DNA from: Candidatus Sulfotelmatobacter sp.
Lineage (GTDB): Bacteria > Acidobacteriota > Terriglobia > Terriglobales > Acidobacteriaceae
Length of the DNA stretch: 64,000 nucleotides
Assembly (NCBI GenBank): GCA_036500765.1
Contig: DASYBM010000009.1
Coordinates: 1 to 64,000, forward strand
Direction of reading: 5' to 3'
Shown here: positions 54,763-63,984 of the stretch, piece by piece
Position numbering within the stretch: the stretch's first letter is position 1
Layout: every line of letters begins with the position of its first letter
Made by a program: the position numbers and the translations under genes
The notes under the pieces: model-generated
The model's database searches: none
The model's input: only the letters and a program-made list of their open reading frames with translations
What the model was told of the DNA's origin: nothing

Positions 54763-55914
54763 TCAGAACGCTCGCGGCGGAAACACTCCGATTGAATCCA
54801 CCGTAATCGTATTATTGTCGTGCACCGGCGACTTCGGAGACTCCGTCAGCGTGCAACTGCCGCCATTTTCGGTTACGTTCACGATGCCGATGTCGCTGTC
54901 AGGCTCTGCCACGTACAGCGCTCCGCCGGTTCCGGAGTTGCTCGCCGTAGCCAGGCCGGCTTCGAACTCGAATCCTCTCAAAGTACCGGAAATGCAGCCA
55001 CTCGACACTACTCCCGTGGTCTTGTCGAAGTGCGCCGCCGTAACCTGATTGGAGCTAAAGCTGCTCGTATAGAGCAATGTCTCGTCGGGACTTATCCAGA
55101 TGGCCTCCGACCCACTTCCGGCCCCGATGTCCGAATAGACGACGGTCGGCGTCAGTTTTCCGGAAGAGATGTCGGAAACTTCCACCAGTTCCGGAATCAC
55201 GGTGCCGCCGAAGATCGCATAGTGCCCATCTGCGGTGATATCGACGCCCTCGGGAGAGCTGCCGTCCTGAATGTTTCCGGTCGAGAGTTGCAGGTCGCCG
55301 TTCGCAACCGGCGTCCCGCTGGTGATGTTAAAGGACCCAATGGATCCGTCCTGAAAACTTGCGACTAAAATATTTCCGTGGGCCCACATATCGACGATGG
55401 GGCCGCCCTTCAATCCAGCTGCGGGCGTGTCGCCGATGAACGTGAGTTTGCAGCCGGATAAGATCTTGTACGTCGCCAGAGTCTCGGAACTGGTGAAATT
55501 GGCATAAAGGTAGCTGCCGTTATTTACGATTCCTACGCCGGCCGAGGCGCCGCTATCGGTGCTGGAAGCCGGGAAGGTTCCGCTGAGAATGAGAGTGGCG
55601 ATTGCGATCGCAGCTACATCATTGCTGCCCGCATCGGAGATGAAGGCGCAATTCTCAGCCCCCTTACTTAGGATGCTGACGCGTTTCGTGGCCACGGCGC
55701 CCAGTCCGTTGTTGCCGTTTCCGCCAGTGCCAACCACCGCGATTTGTTTTAATATGCCCTGGGCCAGGATGGAATAGGAAGTGGAGGAATTGCCGGAAGA
55801 ATAATCATTGTTGGTGATCAGGTAATGAGGTTCGGCGGCACACAGGGTGGCGCTGAACATTCCGATCGCGGCTACGGCCATTGCCGTCCGCAGCATATTG
55901 GTACCGCGTTTCAT
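54763..55914 (-). CDS. Secreted beta-propeller protein
   Basis: 383 residues from ATG 55914, AGGAG 7 nt upstream. A signal peptide (AMAVAAIGMFSATLCAA) precedes repeats of blades such as YLITNNDYSSGNSSTSYSIL, ILVASFQDGSIGSFNI, GVDITADGHYAIFGG, EAIWISPDETLLYTSSF and ALYVAEPDSDIGIVNV. This resembles YVTN/lactonase-like propellers. Function unknown. It is Ser/Gly/Asn-rich. Confidence 0.8.
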   Translation of the reverse strand: MKRGTNMLRTAMAVAAIGMFSATLCAAEPHYLITNNDYSSGNSSTSYSILAQGILKQIAVVGTGGNGNNGLGAVATKRVSILSKGAENCAFISDAGSNDVAAIAIATLILSGTFPASSTDSGASAGVGIVNNGSYLYANFTSSETLATYKILSGCKLTFIGDTPAAGLKGGPIVDMWAHGNILVASFQDGSIGSFNITSGTPVANGDLQLSTGNIQDGSSPEGVDITADGHYAIFGGTVIPELVEVSDISSGKLTPTVVYSDIGAGSGSEAIWISPDETLLYTSSFSSNQVTAAHFDKTTGVVSSGCISGTLRGFEFEAGLATASNSGTGGALYVAEPDSDIGIVNVTENGGSCTLTESPKSPVHDNNTITVDSIGVFPPRAF

Positions 55915-56152
55915 TCCGATTCTCCTACGGGTTTACCGATGCGGGGTTCACCGATTGCGAGTGACAATATCCGAGAACTGCATCAGGAGCCAATCCACTG
56001 ATTTACCTAAGACACGCCTGACAAAGCCGTATTGGAGCCCCGGACGCCCCCGAAGCCGCACGAACCGTCTCGATGATGATTTTCCCCCGTCCGTGAATTA
56101 TCCTTTAATCCGAGACAATTCTTGCTGTCCTTCTACCCCGGGAGCCGAATCC

Positions 56153-56527
56153 ATGCACAAAGTTAACCTCGCGGAAAAATTCGACAAGATTTCCGAATAC
56201 TGGAAGCCCTACATCGCCGCTGAACTCAACGGCCAGCACGTGAAACTCGACAAGCTGAAAGGCGAATTCGTCTTTCACCACCACGAGCATGAAGACGAAA
56301 TGTTTCTGGTGATCAAAGGCCGTTTCCGAATGGACTACCGGGACAAAGAACTTGGCGACCGCCATGAATGGATCGAAGAAGGGGAGTTCATCGTCGTGCC
56401 GCGCGGCACCGAGCACCGTCCCGTAGCCGATGAGGAATGCTGGCTGATCCTGTTCGAGCCCGCAGGTACGCTCAACACCGGCAACGTCGTCAACGAGCGC
56501 ACCCACGCCGAACTGGAGCGAGTCTAG
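56153..56527 (+). CDS. Cupin-domain protein
   Basis: 124 residues from ATG 56153, GGAG 8 nt upstream. The cupin metal motif FVFHHHEHEDEMFLVIKGRF (HxHx4E) and the second motif EEGEFIVVPRGTEHRPV (PxGxxH) are complete. It is a single-domain cupin of unknown substrate. A hairpin repeat follows at 56539. Confidence 0.93.
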   Translation: MHKVNLAEKFDKISEYWKPYIAAELNGQHVKLDKLKGEFVFHHHEHEDEMFLVIKGRFRMDYRDKELGDRHEWIEEGEFIVVPRGTEHRPVADEECWLILFEPAGTLNTGNVVNERTHAELERV

Positions 56528-56538
56528 AACTACGTAGC

Positions 56539-56558
56539 CCCGGACGCATTCGTCCGGG
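56539..56558. repeat. Hairpin repeat, GGACG-CATT-CGTCC family (arms CCCGGACG)
   Basis: CCCGGACG, loop CATT, CGTCCGGG, 11 nt after the cupin stop. Confidence 0.85.
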
Positions 56559-56657
56559 CTTGCGGGCAAAGCGCGCGATCGGGAAACTAAGTGTTCTCGC
56601 CGCATCCCACGTGTCGAGTTCGCGCGGAGTCGAAGGGTGCCCCCCTTTTGAAGTCTC

Positions 56658-56666
56658 TGCTAATAT
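56658..56666 (+). promoter_or_regulatory. Candidate extended -10 for glutaredoxin
   Basis: TGC-TAATAT, an extended -10, 22 nt before the ATG. No clear -35. Confidence 0.35.
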
Positions 56667-56687
56667 CGGGCATCGAATAAAACCATC

Positions 56688-56945
56688 ATGGACCTCATCG
56701 TCTATTCTTCTGCCTGGTGCCCGGACTGCCGCGAGGCCAAACGCTTCCTCGCCAAGCACAATATCCCGTACAAAGAAGTCGACGTCCCGACCACGCCCGG
56801 AGCGATCGAAGAAATCCTCAAGCGCACCGGCAAGCGCGCCATCCCTCAATTTGTCATCGACGGCGAATGGGTCCAGCCCTACGATCCCCGCCACGGCTTC
56901 CTTTACGAAAAAATGGCGAAGCGCCTTGGAATCGTGCTCCCGTAA
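56688..56945 (+). CDS. Glutaredoxin-family protein
   Basis: 85 residues. VYSSAWCPDCREAKRFL has the redox pair CPDC (11-14), and the cis-Pro is in KRAIPQFVI. GEWVQPYDP follows. It resembles NrdH/Grx-like thiol-redox proteins. It may support reductases using glutathione or thioredoxin reductase. Confidence 0.95.
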   Translation: MDLIVYSSAWCPDCREAKRFLAKHNIPYKEVDVPTTPGAIEEILKRTGKRAIPQFVIDGEWVQPYDPRHGFLYEKMAKRLGIVLP

Positions 56946-57154
56946 ACCGATTCCACAGTGACTCTGGCTGTGGTTAAGCCGGCGTCAAGCCTCGACAAAC
57001 TCACCCGTACATTGTCTTCAGTACCGTGGTAAATGCCCCCCAAACCGGCGAAGATGCCCTTATTCCAAGCCGGCCGCCTGGCCAGCCATCAAGGCTCGGC
57101 GCTTAAGTAGCTTACAAACAATGGCTTGGAACGAAGGACGCTTCTAGACACTCC

Positions 57155-58138
57155 ATGCCCGAATCCCCAATGCAAGACCCGGACTCATCTCCCGTAGCGG
57201 GAGCCAATCCGGTCAGCGACTGTTGGCAGCAGATGGTCCAGGGCATTCTTGGATTTGTGCTGCTGGTCGGCGCCCTGGCGATGGTCCACTATTACGCTCC
57301 CGCAACCGCCCTGGAAGAGCCCCCGAGCGACCTGCAAAAGCAGGTTCACGATCTGACCGCGCAGGTCGAGCAACTCAAGCAAGATCAGGCCATGCCGGCC
57401 GTGGTGCTGAACCGCTATCGCAATTCCATCGGATATATTTACGGCGTCTATCAGGTCGGCTTCGCGAACCAGCGCCCGATGGTTCGGGCCCGCGTTTCCG
57501 GCACAGGATTTCTGGTCGGCCGTGGGCTGGTGGCCACCAACCGCCACGTAGCCGAACCCTGGTACGGCGACGAAGAAGCGCAAAAGTTGATCGAACAGGG
57601 TGCCACTGGGACGATCGAAAGCCTCGTGGTTTTCTTTCCCGGTTCGCCGACGCCGGTGGCGTTGACTCCCGGCTCGGTTTCGAAGAGTTCCGATCTGGCG
57701 GTTTTGCGGGCTGAAGATTCCGACGCAATTCGTGGCCTGCCGGTTCTGCCGCTGGCGAAGTCGCCCGGCTCTCCCGGACAACTGGTCACGGTGATCGGCT
57801 ATCCCATGGGCATTGCGGGAATGGTCGCCAAGTCGCCCAGCGGAATCTATGAGCGCCTCGCCTATCGCCACAACGACATCAGCGCGGCCAGTGAACTCGC
57901 GGCCCTGTCGCTGATTCGTCCCTCGACCACTTGCGGACATCTCGGCGACGTAGTCGGAGACAAGCTCATCTATGACGCTCCCACTGCACACGGCGGCAGC
58001 GGCGGGCCGGTCTTCAACTTGCGCGGCGAAGTCATCGGCGTCAACTCCGCCTACATGGACGGCTTTAGCGGCGGGACGCTTGGCGTCTCGGTCGACTCCC
58101 TCCGCCCGCTCGTGCAAGAAACCCAGTCGGGAAAATAA
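57155..58138 (+). CDS. Membrane-anchored trypsin-like serine protease
   Basis: 327 residues. A membrane helix (ILGFVLLVGALAMVHYYAP, ~30-48) and a coiled segment (LQKQVHDLTAQVEQLKQDQ) precede a trypsin fold. Catalytic His is in VATNRHVAEPW, Asp in SSDLAVLR, Ser in HGGSGGPVFN. No PDZ domain is present, unlike DegP or HtrA. It could be a periplasmic regulated protease. Confidence 0.9.
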   Translation: MPESPMQDPDSSPVAGANPVSDCWQQMVQGILGFVLLVGALAMVHYYAPATALEEPPSDLQKQVHDLTAQVEQLKQDQAMPAVVLNRYRNSIGYIYGVYQVGFANQRPMVRARVSGTGFLVGRGLVATNRHVAEPWYGDEEAQKLIEQGATGTIESLVVFFPGSPTPVALTPGSVSKSSDLAVLRAEDSDAIRGLPVLPLAKSPGSPGQLVTVIGYPMGIAGMVAKSPSGIYERLAYRHNDISAASELAALSLIRPSTTCGHLGDVVGDKLIYDAPTAHGGSGGPVFNLRGEVIGVNSAYMDGFSGGTLGVSVDSLRPLVQETQSGK

Positions 58139-58176
58139 AGCCCAATCGGGAATAAGCCCAATCGGGAAAATAAAAC
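58127..58176. repeat. Tandem repeat CCCA(A/G)TCGGGAA(AA)TAA
   Basis: Three units, overlapping the 3' end and stop codon of the protease gene. Confidence 0.75.
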
Positions 58177-58185
58177 AGAATCTTC

Positions 58186-58244
58186 GTGGAAGAGCGGCCC
58201 TTTAGGGCCGCGTTGGCGCGAGAAATTTTGAGCCCTTTAGGGCC
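58186..58244. repeat. GTGGAAGAGC-led hairpin with duplicated CCCTTTAGGG
   Basis: GTGGAAGAGC, GCGGCCC-TTTA-GGGCCGC (58194-58211), then a second GCCCTTTAGGGCC about 20 bp on. A similar leader and half-arm occur at 8982. Confidence 0.75.
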
Positions 58245-58322
58245 GGTGCTCGTCTTCGATTGCCACAAAGACTTGGGTCGATTCAAAAGGACGGGAGGCC
58301 GTCGCCCCCCGTTAAACGGCTT

Positions 58323-61300
58323 CTAGAATGCCCAGCGCAGCGAGAACTGAATCAGGCGTGGGGTGCCGGTGGAGTTTACGATTTTTCCGAACGACGATCC
58401 GGCCTCAACGTCGAGCACGGCCGGGTTCGCGAAGGTCGGATGGTTCCACACGTTGAAGAAGTCAGCGGTGAAGCGCACTTCCTGGCGCTCGCCGAACTTA
58501 AAATACTTGATCAGCGAGGCGTCCCAGTTCTGCTCAAACGGACCGCGGTAAATATTGCGGCCCAGGTCGCCAAAGCCGGTGGTGCAGTAGTTCGGGTTGT
58601 TAATCGGATCGCACTGAGTCGGATAGAGCAATGGCGCCGGCGTGAACGCCGGGGCATTCAAATATCCGTTGGCCACGCGACTTTGAATGCTTCCGCTGGT
58701 CAAGCCGCTGGCAATGGTCGCGCCCGGAGCCAGGCTTGCACCCAGCAGGGGCGTGCTGCCTTGCCCCAGGAACCCCGTTCCCGCGCCGGAGTCGAGAATC
58801 GAAAACGGATTGCCCGACTGGAAGATGGTCACGCCGCTCAGCGCCCAGCCGCCGAGCGCCGTGTGCGCAAGGCCTGTCGAGTGCTGAAAGATCGGCAGCT
58901 CGTAAACATAGGTGACGGAGAGCCGATGAGTGCGGTCGAAATCCGACAGCCCGCGCGACGCATTGATGTTGCTCTGGTCGTTGTAGGCTGTGTTGAAGGC
59001 CGTGTTGCCGCTCGAAGTCGCGTCGATGTTTTTCGAGAATGTGTAGGCGCCTTGCAGATAGCTCTGTCCCCAGCGCCGCGAGACCGTCGCCTGGAGCGAG
59101 TGGTAGATCGAGTACGCATCGTTGGCGAAAAGCTGGTAGCCGCTGTAGCCGTTTAGACCGGGTGCAGGCGTGCGCGCAATCGCGTTGGAGAATGTGTTGT
59201 CGGTGATCTGATAGCTGTTGTTGTTGATGTCAGTGACGGTAAACGGATTGGTCGGGCTGGCGTTTACAGACTGAATCGCGTCGCGGGTTTCGCGCAAATG
59301 AAGTCCGCGTGTGCCGACATAGCCGAGTTCCAGCACCCAGCGTTTACCGAGTTCCTGCTGGAGAGTCAGGTTCCACTGCTGCGTGTTAGGCACCACAAAG
59401 TGGCGCGGCACTTCCAGCACAAACAGATTCTGCGTCGAATTGACTCCCGGTCCGCCCGTGCAGGCGTAAGAGCCGTCCTGTCCGGTCGGGCTGTTCGGCG
59501 TAAAGCTGGTGAGCTGCGCCAGGCAGGGAATCCATGCGCCTGACAGTTGTCCTGCCATCGGCACCGCGTTGGGATTGGTGGCTGGCGTTCCGGTGAAAAA
59601 GTTCGAGAGCGTGATTCCCGGCGTGGTCCCAAAGAACACGATCGGAATAAACGGCGACTGGAAGCTGAGTTGGTCGACGGCGCCAATGTCTTCGCGAACA
59701 TAGTAAATGCCGTATCCGCCGCGAAGCGTGGACTTATGCTTGCCGAAAACATCCCAGGCAAATCCGACGCGCGGTCCCCATCCTGTCGAGACGCTGTTTT
59801 TGAAGGTCGAGCCGGCGGCGTTGCCGGTCAGCCCGGCAACTCCCAGCTTGTTCACGCAACTGGGATAGATGAAGGGATAGGTGTTCGACTTGGTCAGGTC
59901 CGATTCGATGTTGCCGATGTGGCAGTCGCCATCGGTCCAGGCTCCTAAGAATTCCGTCCGCAAGCCGAGATTCACCGTCAGGTCGCGCGTAGCCTTCCAG
60001 TCATCCTGCGCGAAGAAGGCCGAATCATTCTGCCGATACTTGTGGTTGTACACACCGCCGCCGCCAAAGCTGAACTGCACGTTGCCATTCAGGAAATTCT
60101 CGAAATCCGTCAGTCCGTTCGACGTATTCGTGAAGAAGAGCTGCCCGTTGAAGACCTGCGGAAACTGTTTATCGAGATTCACGCGAACGTACTGCCCGCC
60201 AACGGTTAAGGTGTGCGCACCCTTGACCCAACTCAGGTTTTCGACAAAGTTGTAGTTGTTCTGCGTCTGGTATTGATTGGCGGGAGGAGTTGGGCCAAAC
60301 TGGAAGCCCGAAGTGCCAAAGGTGAATTTATAGATGCTGCTCGTCAAGTTGCTGGTTGGCCGGTCGATTCCGACATCCGTCGCCGTGACCGGATTCACGT
60401 TGATGCCGCTGTTGTCGATGTGAACCAGCCCGAAGCGGAAGTCGTTGACCAGCCTCGCACTGAAGACGTGCGTCTCGGCGATGCTGAAGAAGCGGTCATG
60501 CACCGGCAGGTCGTAGGGAAAGTTCAGATCGGTTCCGCTGGCGGGCGCGCCCAAGGAAGCCTGCAATCCTCCCGCTCCGAAGGGGATGTCCTGCTCGGAG
60601 TTGGAAAAGAAGAAGCGCGCCGAAACTGTGTCCCGGGACTGGTGAAACTCATGATCCCAGTTGCCGGTGAATTGATCGTCGGTAAATCTGCCGGGTTTGC
60701 TGACCGTGAACTGCACCGGAGTTCCGGCAGCCGTGCCCGCCGGAACACTGGGCAAGGGGAAAAGATAGCCGTTGGCGGGAGCGCCGAATTGATTGCTTTG
60801 AAACGCCATCAGCGAAGCGGCCACGGGATCAATCGCGACGCCCCCGAAATCGTTGGAAAGATTCGCCATCGACACGCTGTCGGTGCCGCGGTCGGCAGCG
60901 GGCACGTAGGGAACGAACGTGCTGATCAGCGTCCCCGGCGACTCGCCGCTGCGCTGCCGCGTGCCCTGATAATTCACAAAAAAGAAACCCAGCTTTCCCC
61001 CTGGGCTCACCGGGCCGCCCAGGCTTCCGCCAAAAATGTTCTGTTGAATTACCGGACGCGGCGACCCGCTGCCCTTCAGGAAATATTCGTTGGAATCGAG
61101 CGCCGTGTTGCGAAAAAACTCGTACACATCGCCGTGGAAGGTATTGGTACCGCTCTTGAGAATAGCATTGATATTCCCGCCGCCGTTGCGTCCCTGGCTG
61201 GCGTCGTAGAGCGAGGTCGCCACCTTGAATTCCTGCACAACGTCAGGATTCGGCAACGGGGTAGTGGTCAACTCGGCGACGTTGTAGTCGGTGGCGCTGA

Positions 61301-61898
61301 TGCCTTCGATCAAATAATTGTTGTTATCTTCGCGCTGCCCATTGACGAAGATATGTACCTGGCCGCGTCCCAACTGCGAGGCAGAATTCAGTTCGCCTTG
61401 GGCCCCCGTCGACAGAGTCAGCAACTGCTGGAAGTTTTGCGTCGCCAGAGGAAGCGCCCGGATAGTATTGCTGTCGACCGCCTGTCCCGTGGTCGCATCG
61501 CTGGTATCGACCGCCTGCACTTCCGCCGCGACTTCTATGTGCTGTTGCACGGCCTGGGTCGACAACTTCGCGGTCAAGCGCGTCGTTTCCGTTACCCGCA
61601 CAACGATGTTGGAAAACTTTCCCTCCGCGAAACCCGCGCTCTTGATCGCGATCGTATAAGTGCCGACCGGCAGCAACGTCGCCGCAAAAGTTCCGTCCGG
61701 TCCGGTTTGCAACGTGCGCTCCAGCACGCTCGTGTCCTGGTTAGTTACGCGCACCTCGGCGTTGGCGACCACTGCGCCGCTCGGGTCCTGTACCGTCCCC
61801 TCGATAGCCCCCGTGGCTCCGCCTTGCGCAAGACCCTGCCCCGTAAGAAGCGCAGCCAGCAAACTTACCACTACTAGCCTGATTAGATAACTTGCCAT
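58323..61898 (-). CDS. TonB-dependent outer-membrane receptor (Oar-like)
   Basis: 1191 residues, AGGAG 7 nt before ATG. Signal peptide (LVVVSLLAALLTGQGLAQ), a carboxypeptidase-regulatory-like beta domain (~27-110, GAIEGTVQDPSGAVVANAEVRVTNQDT), a plug domain (~120-240, with VDSNTIRALPLATQNFQQLLTLSTGAQ) and a long barrel ending in FSLRWAF, with a terminal Phe for BAM insertion. This Oar form is abundant in Acidobacteriota and is thought to import oligosaccharides or other large substrates. Upstream is a 17-bp palindrome. Confidence 0.95.
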   Translation of the reverse strand: MASYLIRLVVVSLLAALLTGQGLAQGGATGAIEGTVQDPSGAVVANAEVRVTNQDTSVLERTLQTGPDGTFAATLLPVGTYTIAIKSAGFAEGKFSNIVVRVTETTRLTAKLSTQAVQQHIEVAAEVQAVDTSDATTGQAVDSNTIRALPLATQNFQQLLTLSTGAQGELNSASQLGRGQVHIFVNGQREDNNNYLIEGISATDYNVAELTTTPLPNPDVVQEFKVATSLYDASQGRNGGGNINAILKSGTNTFHGDVYEFFRNTALDSNEYFLKGSGSPRPVIQQNIFGGSLGGPVSPGGKLGFFFVNYQGTRQRSGESPGTLISTFVPYVPAADRGTDSVSMANLSNDFGGVAIDPVAASLMAFQSNQFGAPANGYLFPLPSVPAGTAAGTPVQFTVSKPGRFTDDQFTGNWDHEFHQSRDTVSARFFFSNSEQDIPFGAGGLQASLGAPASGTDLNFPYDLPVHDRFFSIAETHVFSARLVNDFRFGLVHIDNSGINVNPVTATDVGIDRPTSNLTSSIYKFTFGTSGFQFGPTPPANQYQTQNNYNFVENLSWVKGAHTLTVGGQYVRVNLDKQFPQVFNGQLFFTNTSNGLTDFENFLNGNVQFSFGGGGVYNHKYRQNDSAFFAQDDWKATRDLTVNLGLRTEFLGAWTDGDCHIGNIESDLTKSNTYPFIYPSCVNKLGVAGLTGNAAGSTFKNSVSTGWGPRVGFAWDVFGKHKSTLRGGYGIYYVREDIGAVDQLSFQSPFIPIVFFGTTPGITLSNFFTGTPATNPNAVPMAGQLSGAWIPCLAQLTSFTPNSPTGQDGSYACTGGPGVNSTQNLFVLEVPRHFVVPNTQQWNLTLQQELGKRWVLELGYVGTRGLHLRETRDAIQSVNASPTNPFTVTDINNNSYQITDNTFSNAIARTPAPGLNGYSGYQLFANDAYSIYHSLQATVSRRWGQSYLQGAYTFSKNIDATSSGNTAFNTAYNDQSNINASRGLSDFDRTHRLSVTYVYELPIFQHSTGLAHTALGGWALSGVTIFQSGNPFSILDSGAGTGFLGQGSTPLLGASLAPGATIASGLTSGSIQSRVANGYLNAPAFTPAPLLYPTQCDPINNPNYCTTGFGDLGRNIYRGPFEQNWDASLIKYFKFGERQEVRFTADFFNVWNHPTFANPAVLDVEAGSSFGKIVNSTGTPRLIQFSLRWAF

Positions 61899-62010
61899 TC
61901 TCTTTCTCCTGGATAGACCTGGAAACCGAAAGATTGAAAACAGGGACCGCCTGTCTTCATCGAAAGCTCCGCTGGATACACCGCTAGTCTGCTTGCGTGG
62001 ATTGGGGAAA

Positions 62011-62027
62011 GCTTACCGAATGTAAGC
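62011..62027. promoter_or_regulatory. Palindrome GCTTAC-N5-GTAAGC upstream of the receptor
   Basis: 6-bp arms, 113 bp before the receptor ATG. It could be an operator or a short hairpin. Also close to the clcA-like gene stop. Confidence 0.4.
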
Positions 62028-62115
62028 GGAGGTTTTCAAGCGCGGATCGCAAACCGAGGTAACAATTCACGTACCTGCAATACACAAAACTGATAGCAGC
62101 AACCCGGCGTGGCGC

Positions 62116-63984
62116 TCAGCCTTCGCCAAATTCCCGGTAGCGCTCCAGCACATCGCGCTCCGTGATGACACCTTCCAGTTGGCTCAAATCGGCGCGGCTG
62201 ACTACCGGCATCAGCGGCCAACGATCCACGTAGCGGAGCGCCGTCTCCAGAGGATGATCGGGATGCAACTCTGGAATCTTCCGAATCGGTAATACCGAAC
62301 CGAGTGCGGATTCTCCTTTGCCCTCACCGGCGAGGACGCGTAGTTGCTGCCGGGTCACGCTGTTCCATCCGGTCGGGCTCAGGCGAACCAGGAAGTCATT
62401 CGCAGCCGATTGCTCCGCTTTCAGCAGCGCCTGGGCGACCGTCTCCTGCCCATCGAGTACGGGCCCTTCCGCCGGCCGCATGGCATCTTCCACGCGCAGG
62501 ATGCCTTCTTCGCGCTGCTCCTCCATCGACGGCAACTCCAGGCCATCCTGCCGCGTGAGCAGATCGAAAATCGCAATCGGCTGAAGTCCGCGGGAAATCA
62601 CATACGCGATCGTGTTGGCGAGAATCACCGGCACGATGATCGAATAATTTCCGCTCACCTCCAGCACCATGAATACCGAAGTCATCGGTGCGCGCAGAAA
62701 TCCTGCGAACAGCACCCCCATCCCCACCAGCGCATAAGTCCCCGGCGAACCCGTCAGATGTGGCAAGACCGCATGTTCGGCTCCGCCCACCGCCGCGCCC
62801 AGCATTGCCCCGATAAACAATGTTGGCGCGAACATCCCCCCCGGAGTTCCGCTGACGAACGAGAGCAGCGTGGCTACGATTTTCAGTCCGGCCAGCATCG
62901 CCAGGAATTGCCAGGTAAAACGCCCATGCATGGCCTCATCCATCGCCTCGTAGCCTGCACCCATCACTTGGGGCGCGCCCAGCACCGCAATAATGCCAAT
63001 GAGCAATCCCGCCATCGCCGGCTGAAAATATTGCGTCCATAACGGCAGCGCTTTGAGACGCGGGCGGAACGTCGCGATGCCCGTCGAAAATAGAACCGAC
63101 GCCAGGCCTCCCACTACTCCCAGAATCGAGTATGCGATCAGCTCCGACGGACGTTCCAGTTGCACCGGGGGAATGCGAAACAAAGATTCCGATCCCAGAA
63201 ACCAACGCATCACGACGACGCTCGATACTGCCGACAGCACCACCGAGCCCAGGATTCCCGCGGTCCAGCGGCCAATCACCTCTTCAATCACAAACAGCAC
63301 CGCCGAGATCGGCGCATTGAACGCCGCCGCCAGCCCTGCCGCCGCGCCGACCGGAGCGATCAGCCGCATGCGGTCGCGTGACAACCGCATCTGCCGGCCC
63401 AGCACCGAAGCCAGGCACGCGCCGATCTGCAACGATGGATCTTCCGGACCCAACGAGTGCCCGGAGCCGATTGCCAGCGCCGCCGTGATGAACTTGCCCA
63501 CCGCCGTGCGCACCGGAATGTGTCCGTTATAGATGTAGAGCGCAGCTTTGGTTTGGTTGACTCCGCTGCCGCGCGTGCGCGGGAAGAAATGAATCACCAG
63601 CGCCGCGATCACCAGGCCTGCCAGCGTTGGCGCCAGCAGAAGACGCGAGGGCGAGAGCACCGCTCCCGATCCCAGCAGGTAAAGCCGGCACCAGCCAATC
63701 GCAAAACGGAAGCACACCACCGCCAGCCCGGAAAAAACTCCGATGAATACCGAGAGCACAAGGAAGAAGCGGTCTTCGCGAAAAACGCTCTGCAACAGAG
63801 CTTTCGGGGAATGCCCGTTCACCGTGAGGCCGTTCGCGGTCAAGTCATCCGTCGCCAGCCCGTTCGTCGTCAGGCCGTTCGCCTGGGCTTCCAGCGGGTG
63901 CGGACTTTCGATTGCGGCGCCGGATTGTGCGTTCGTGCGCAAGTCATTCGTCAGCAAGTCTTGGGCGTTCTTTTTCAAATCCAA
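62116..63984 (-). CDS. ClC-type chloride channel/antiporter with CBS domains
   Basis: 622 residues. A hydrophilic N-terminus has a degenerate repeat (NGLTTNGLATDDLTANGLTVNG). The channel domain has the three selectivity regions in altered form: GSGVNQ (usual GSGIPE), GPEDPSLQIGA (usual GREGPTVQIGA, with the gating Glu retained) and GTPGGMFAP. The C-terminus has a CBS pair (RVEDAMRPAEGPVLDGQETVAQALLKAE and YVDRWPLMPVVSRADLSQLEGVITERDVLERY). It probably moves chloride, perhaps in exchange for protons. The start lies 16 nt from the window edge. Confidence 0.93.
   Translation of the reverse strand: MDLKKNAQDLLTNDLRTNAQSGAAIESPHPLEAQANGLTTNGLATDDLTANGLTVNGHSPKALLQSVFREDRFFLVLSVFIGVFSGLAVVCFRFAIGWCRLYLLGSGAVLSPSRLLLAPTLAGLVIAALVIHFFPRTRGSGVNQTKAALYIYNGHIPVRTAVGKFITAALAIGSGHSLGPEDPSLQIGACLASVLGRQMRLSRDRMRLIAPVGAAAGLAAAFNAPISAVLFVIEEVIGRWTAGILGSVVLSAVSSVVVMRWFLGSESLFRIPPVQLERPSELIAYSILGVVGGLASVLFSTGIATFRPRLKALPLWTQYFQPAMAGLLIGIIAVLGAPQVMGAGYEAMDEAMHGRFTWQFLAMLAGLKIVATLLSFVSGTPGGMFAPTLFIGAMLGAAVGGAEHAVLPHLTGSPGTYALVGMGVLFAGFLRAPMTSVFMVLEVSGNYSIIVPVILANTIAYVISRGLQPIAIFDLLTRQDGLELPSMEEQREEGILRVEDAMRPAEGPVLDGQETVAQALLKAEQSAANDFLVRLSPTGWNSVTRQQLRVLAGEGKGESALGSVLPIRKIPELHPDHPLETALRYVDRWPLMPVVSRADLSQLEGVITERDVLERYREFGEG

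Noticed and set aside
60213-61877. 554-residue frame antisense to the TonB-dependent receptor
   Set aside because: Shadow of the receptor; Arg/Val/Gly-rich random composition.
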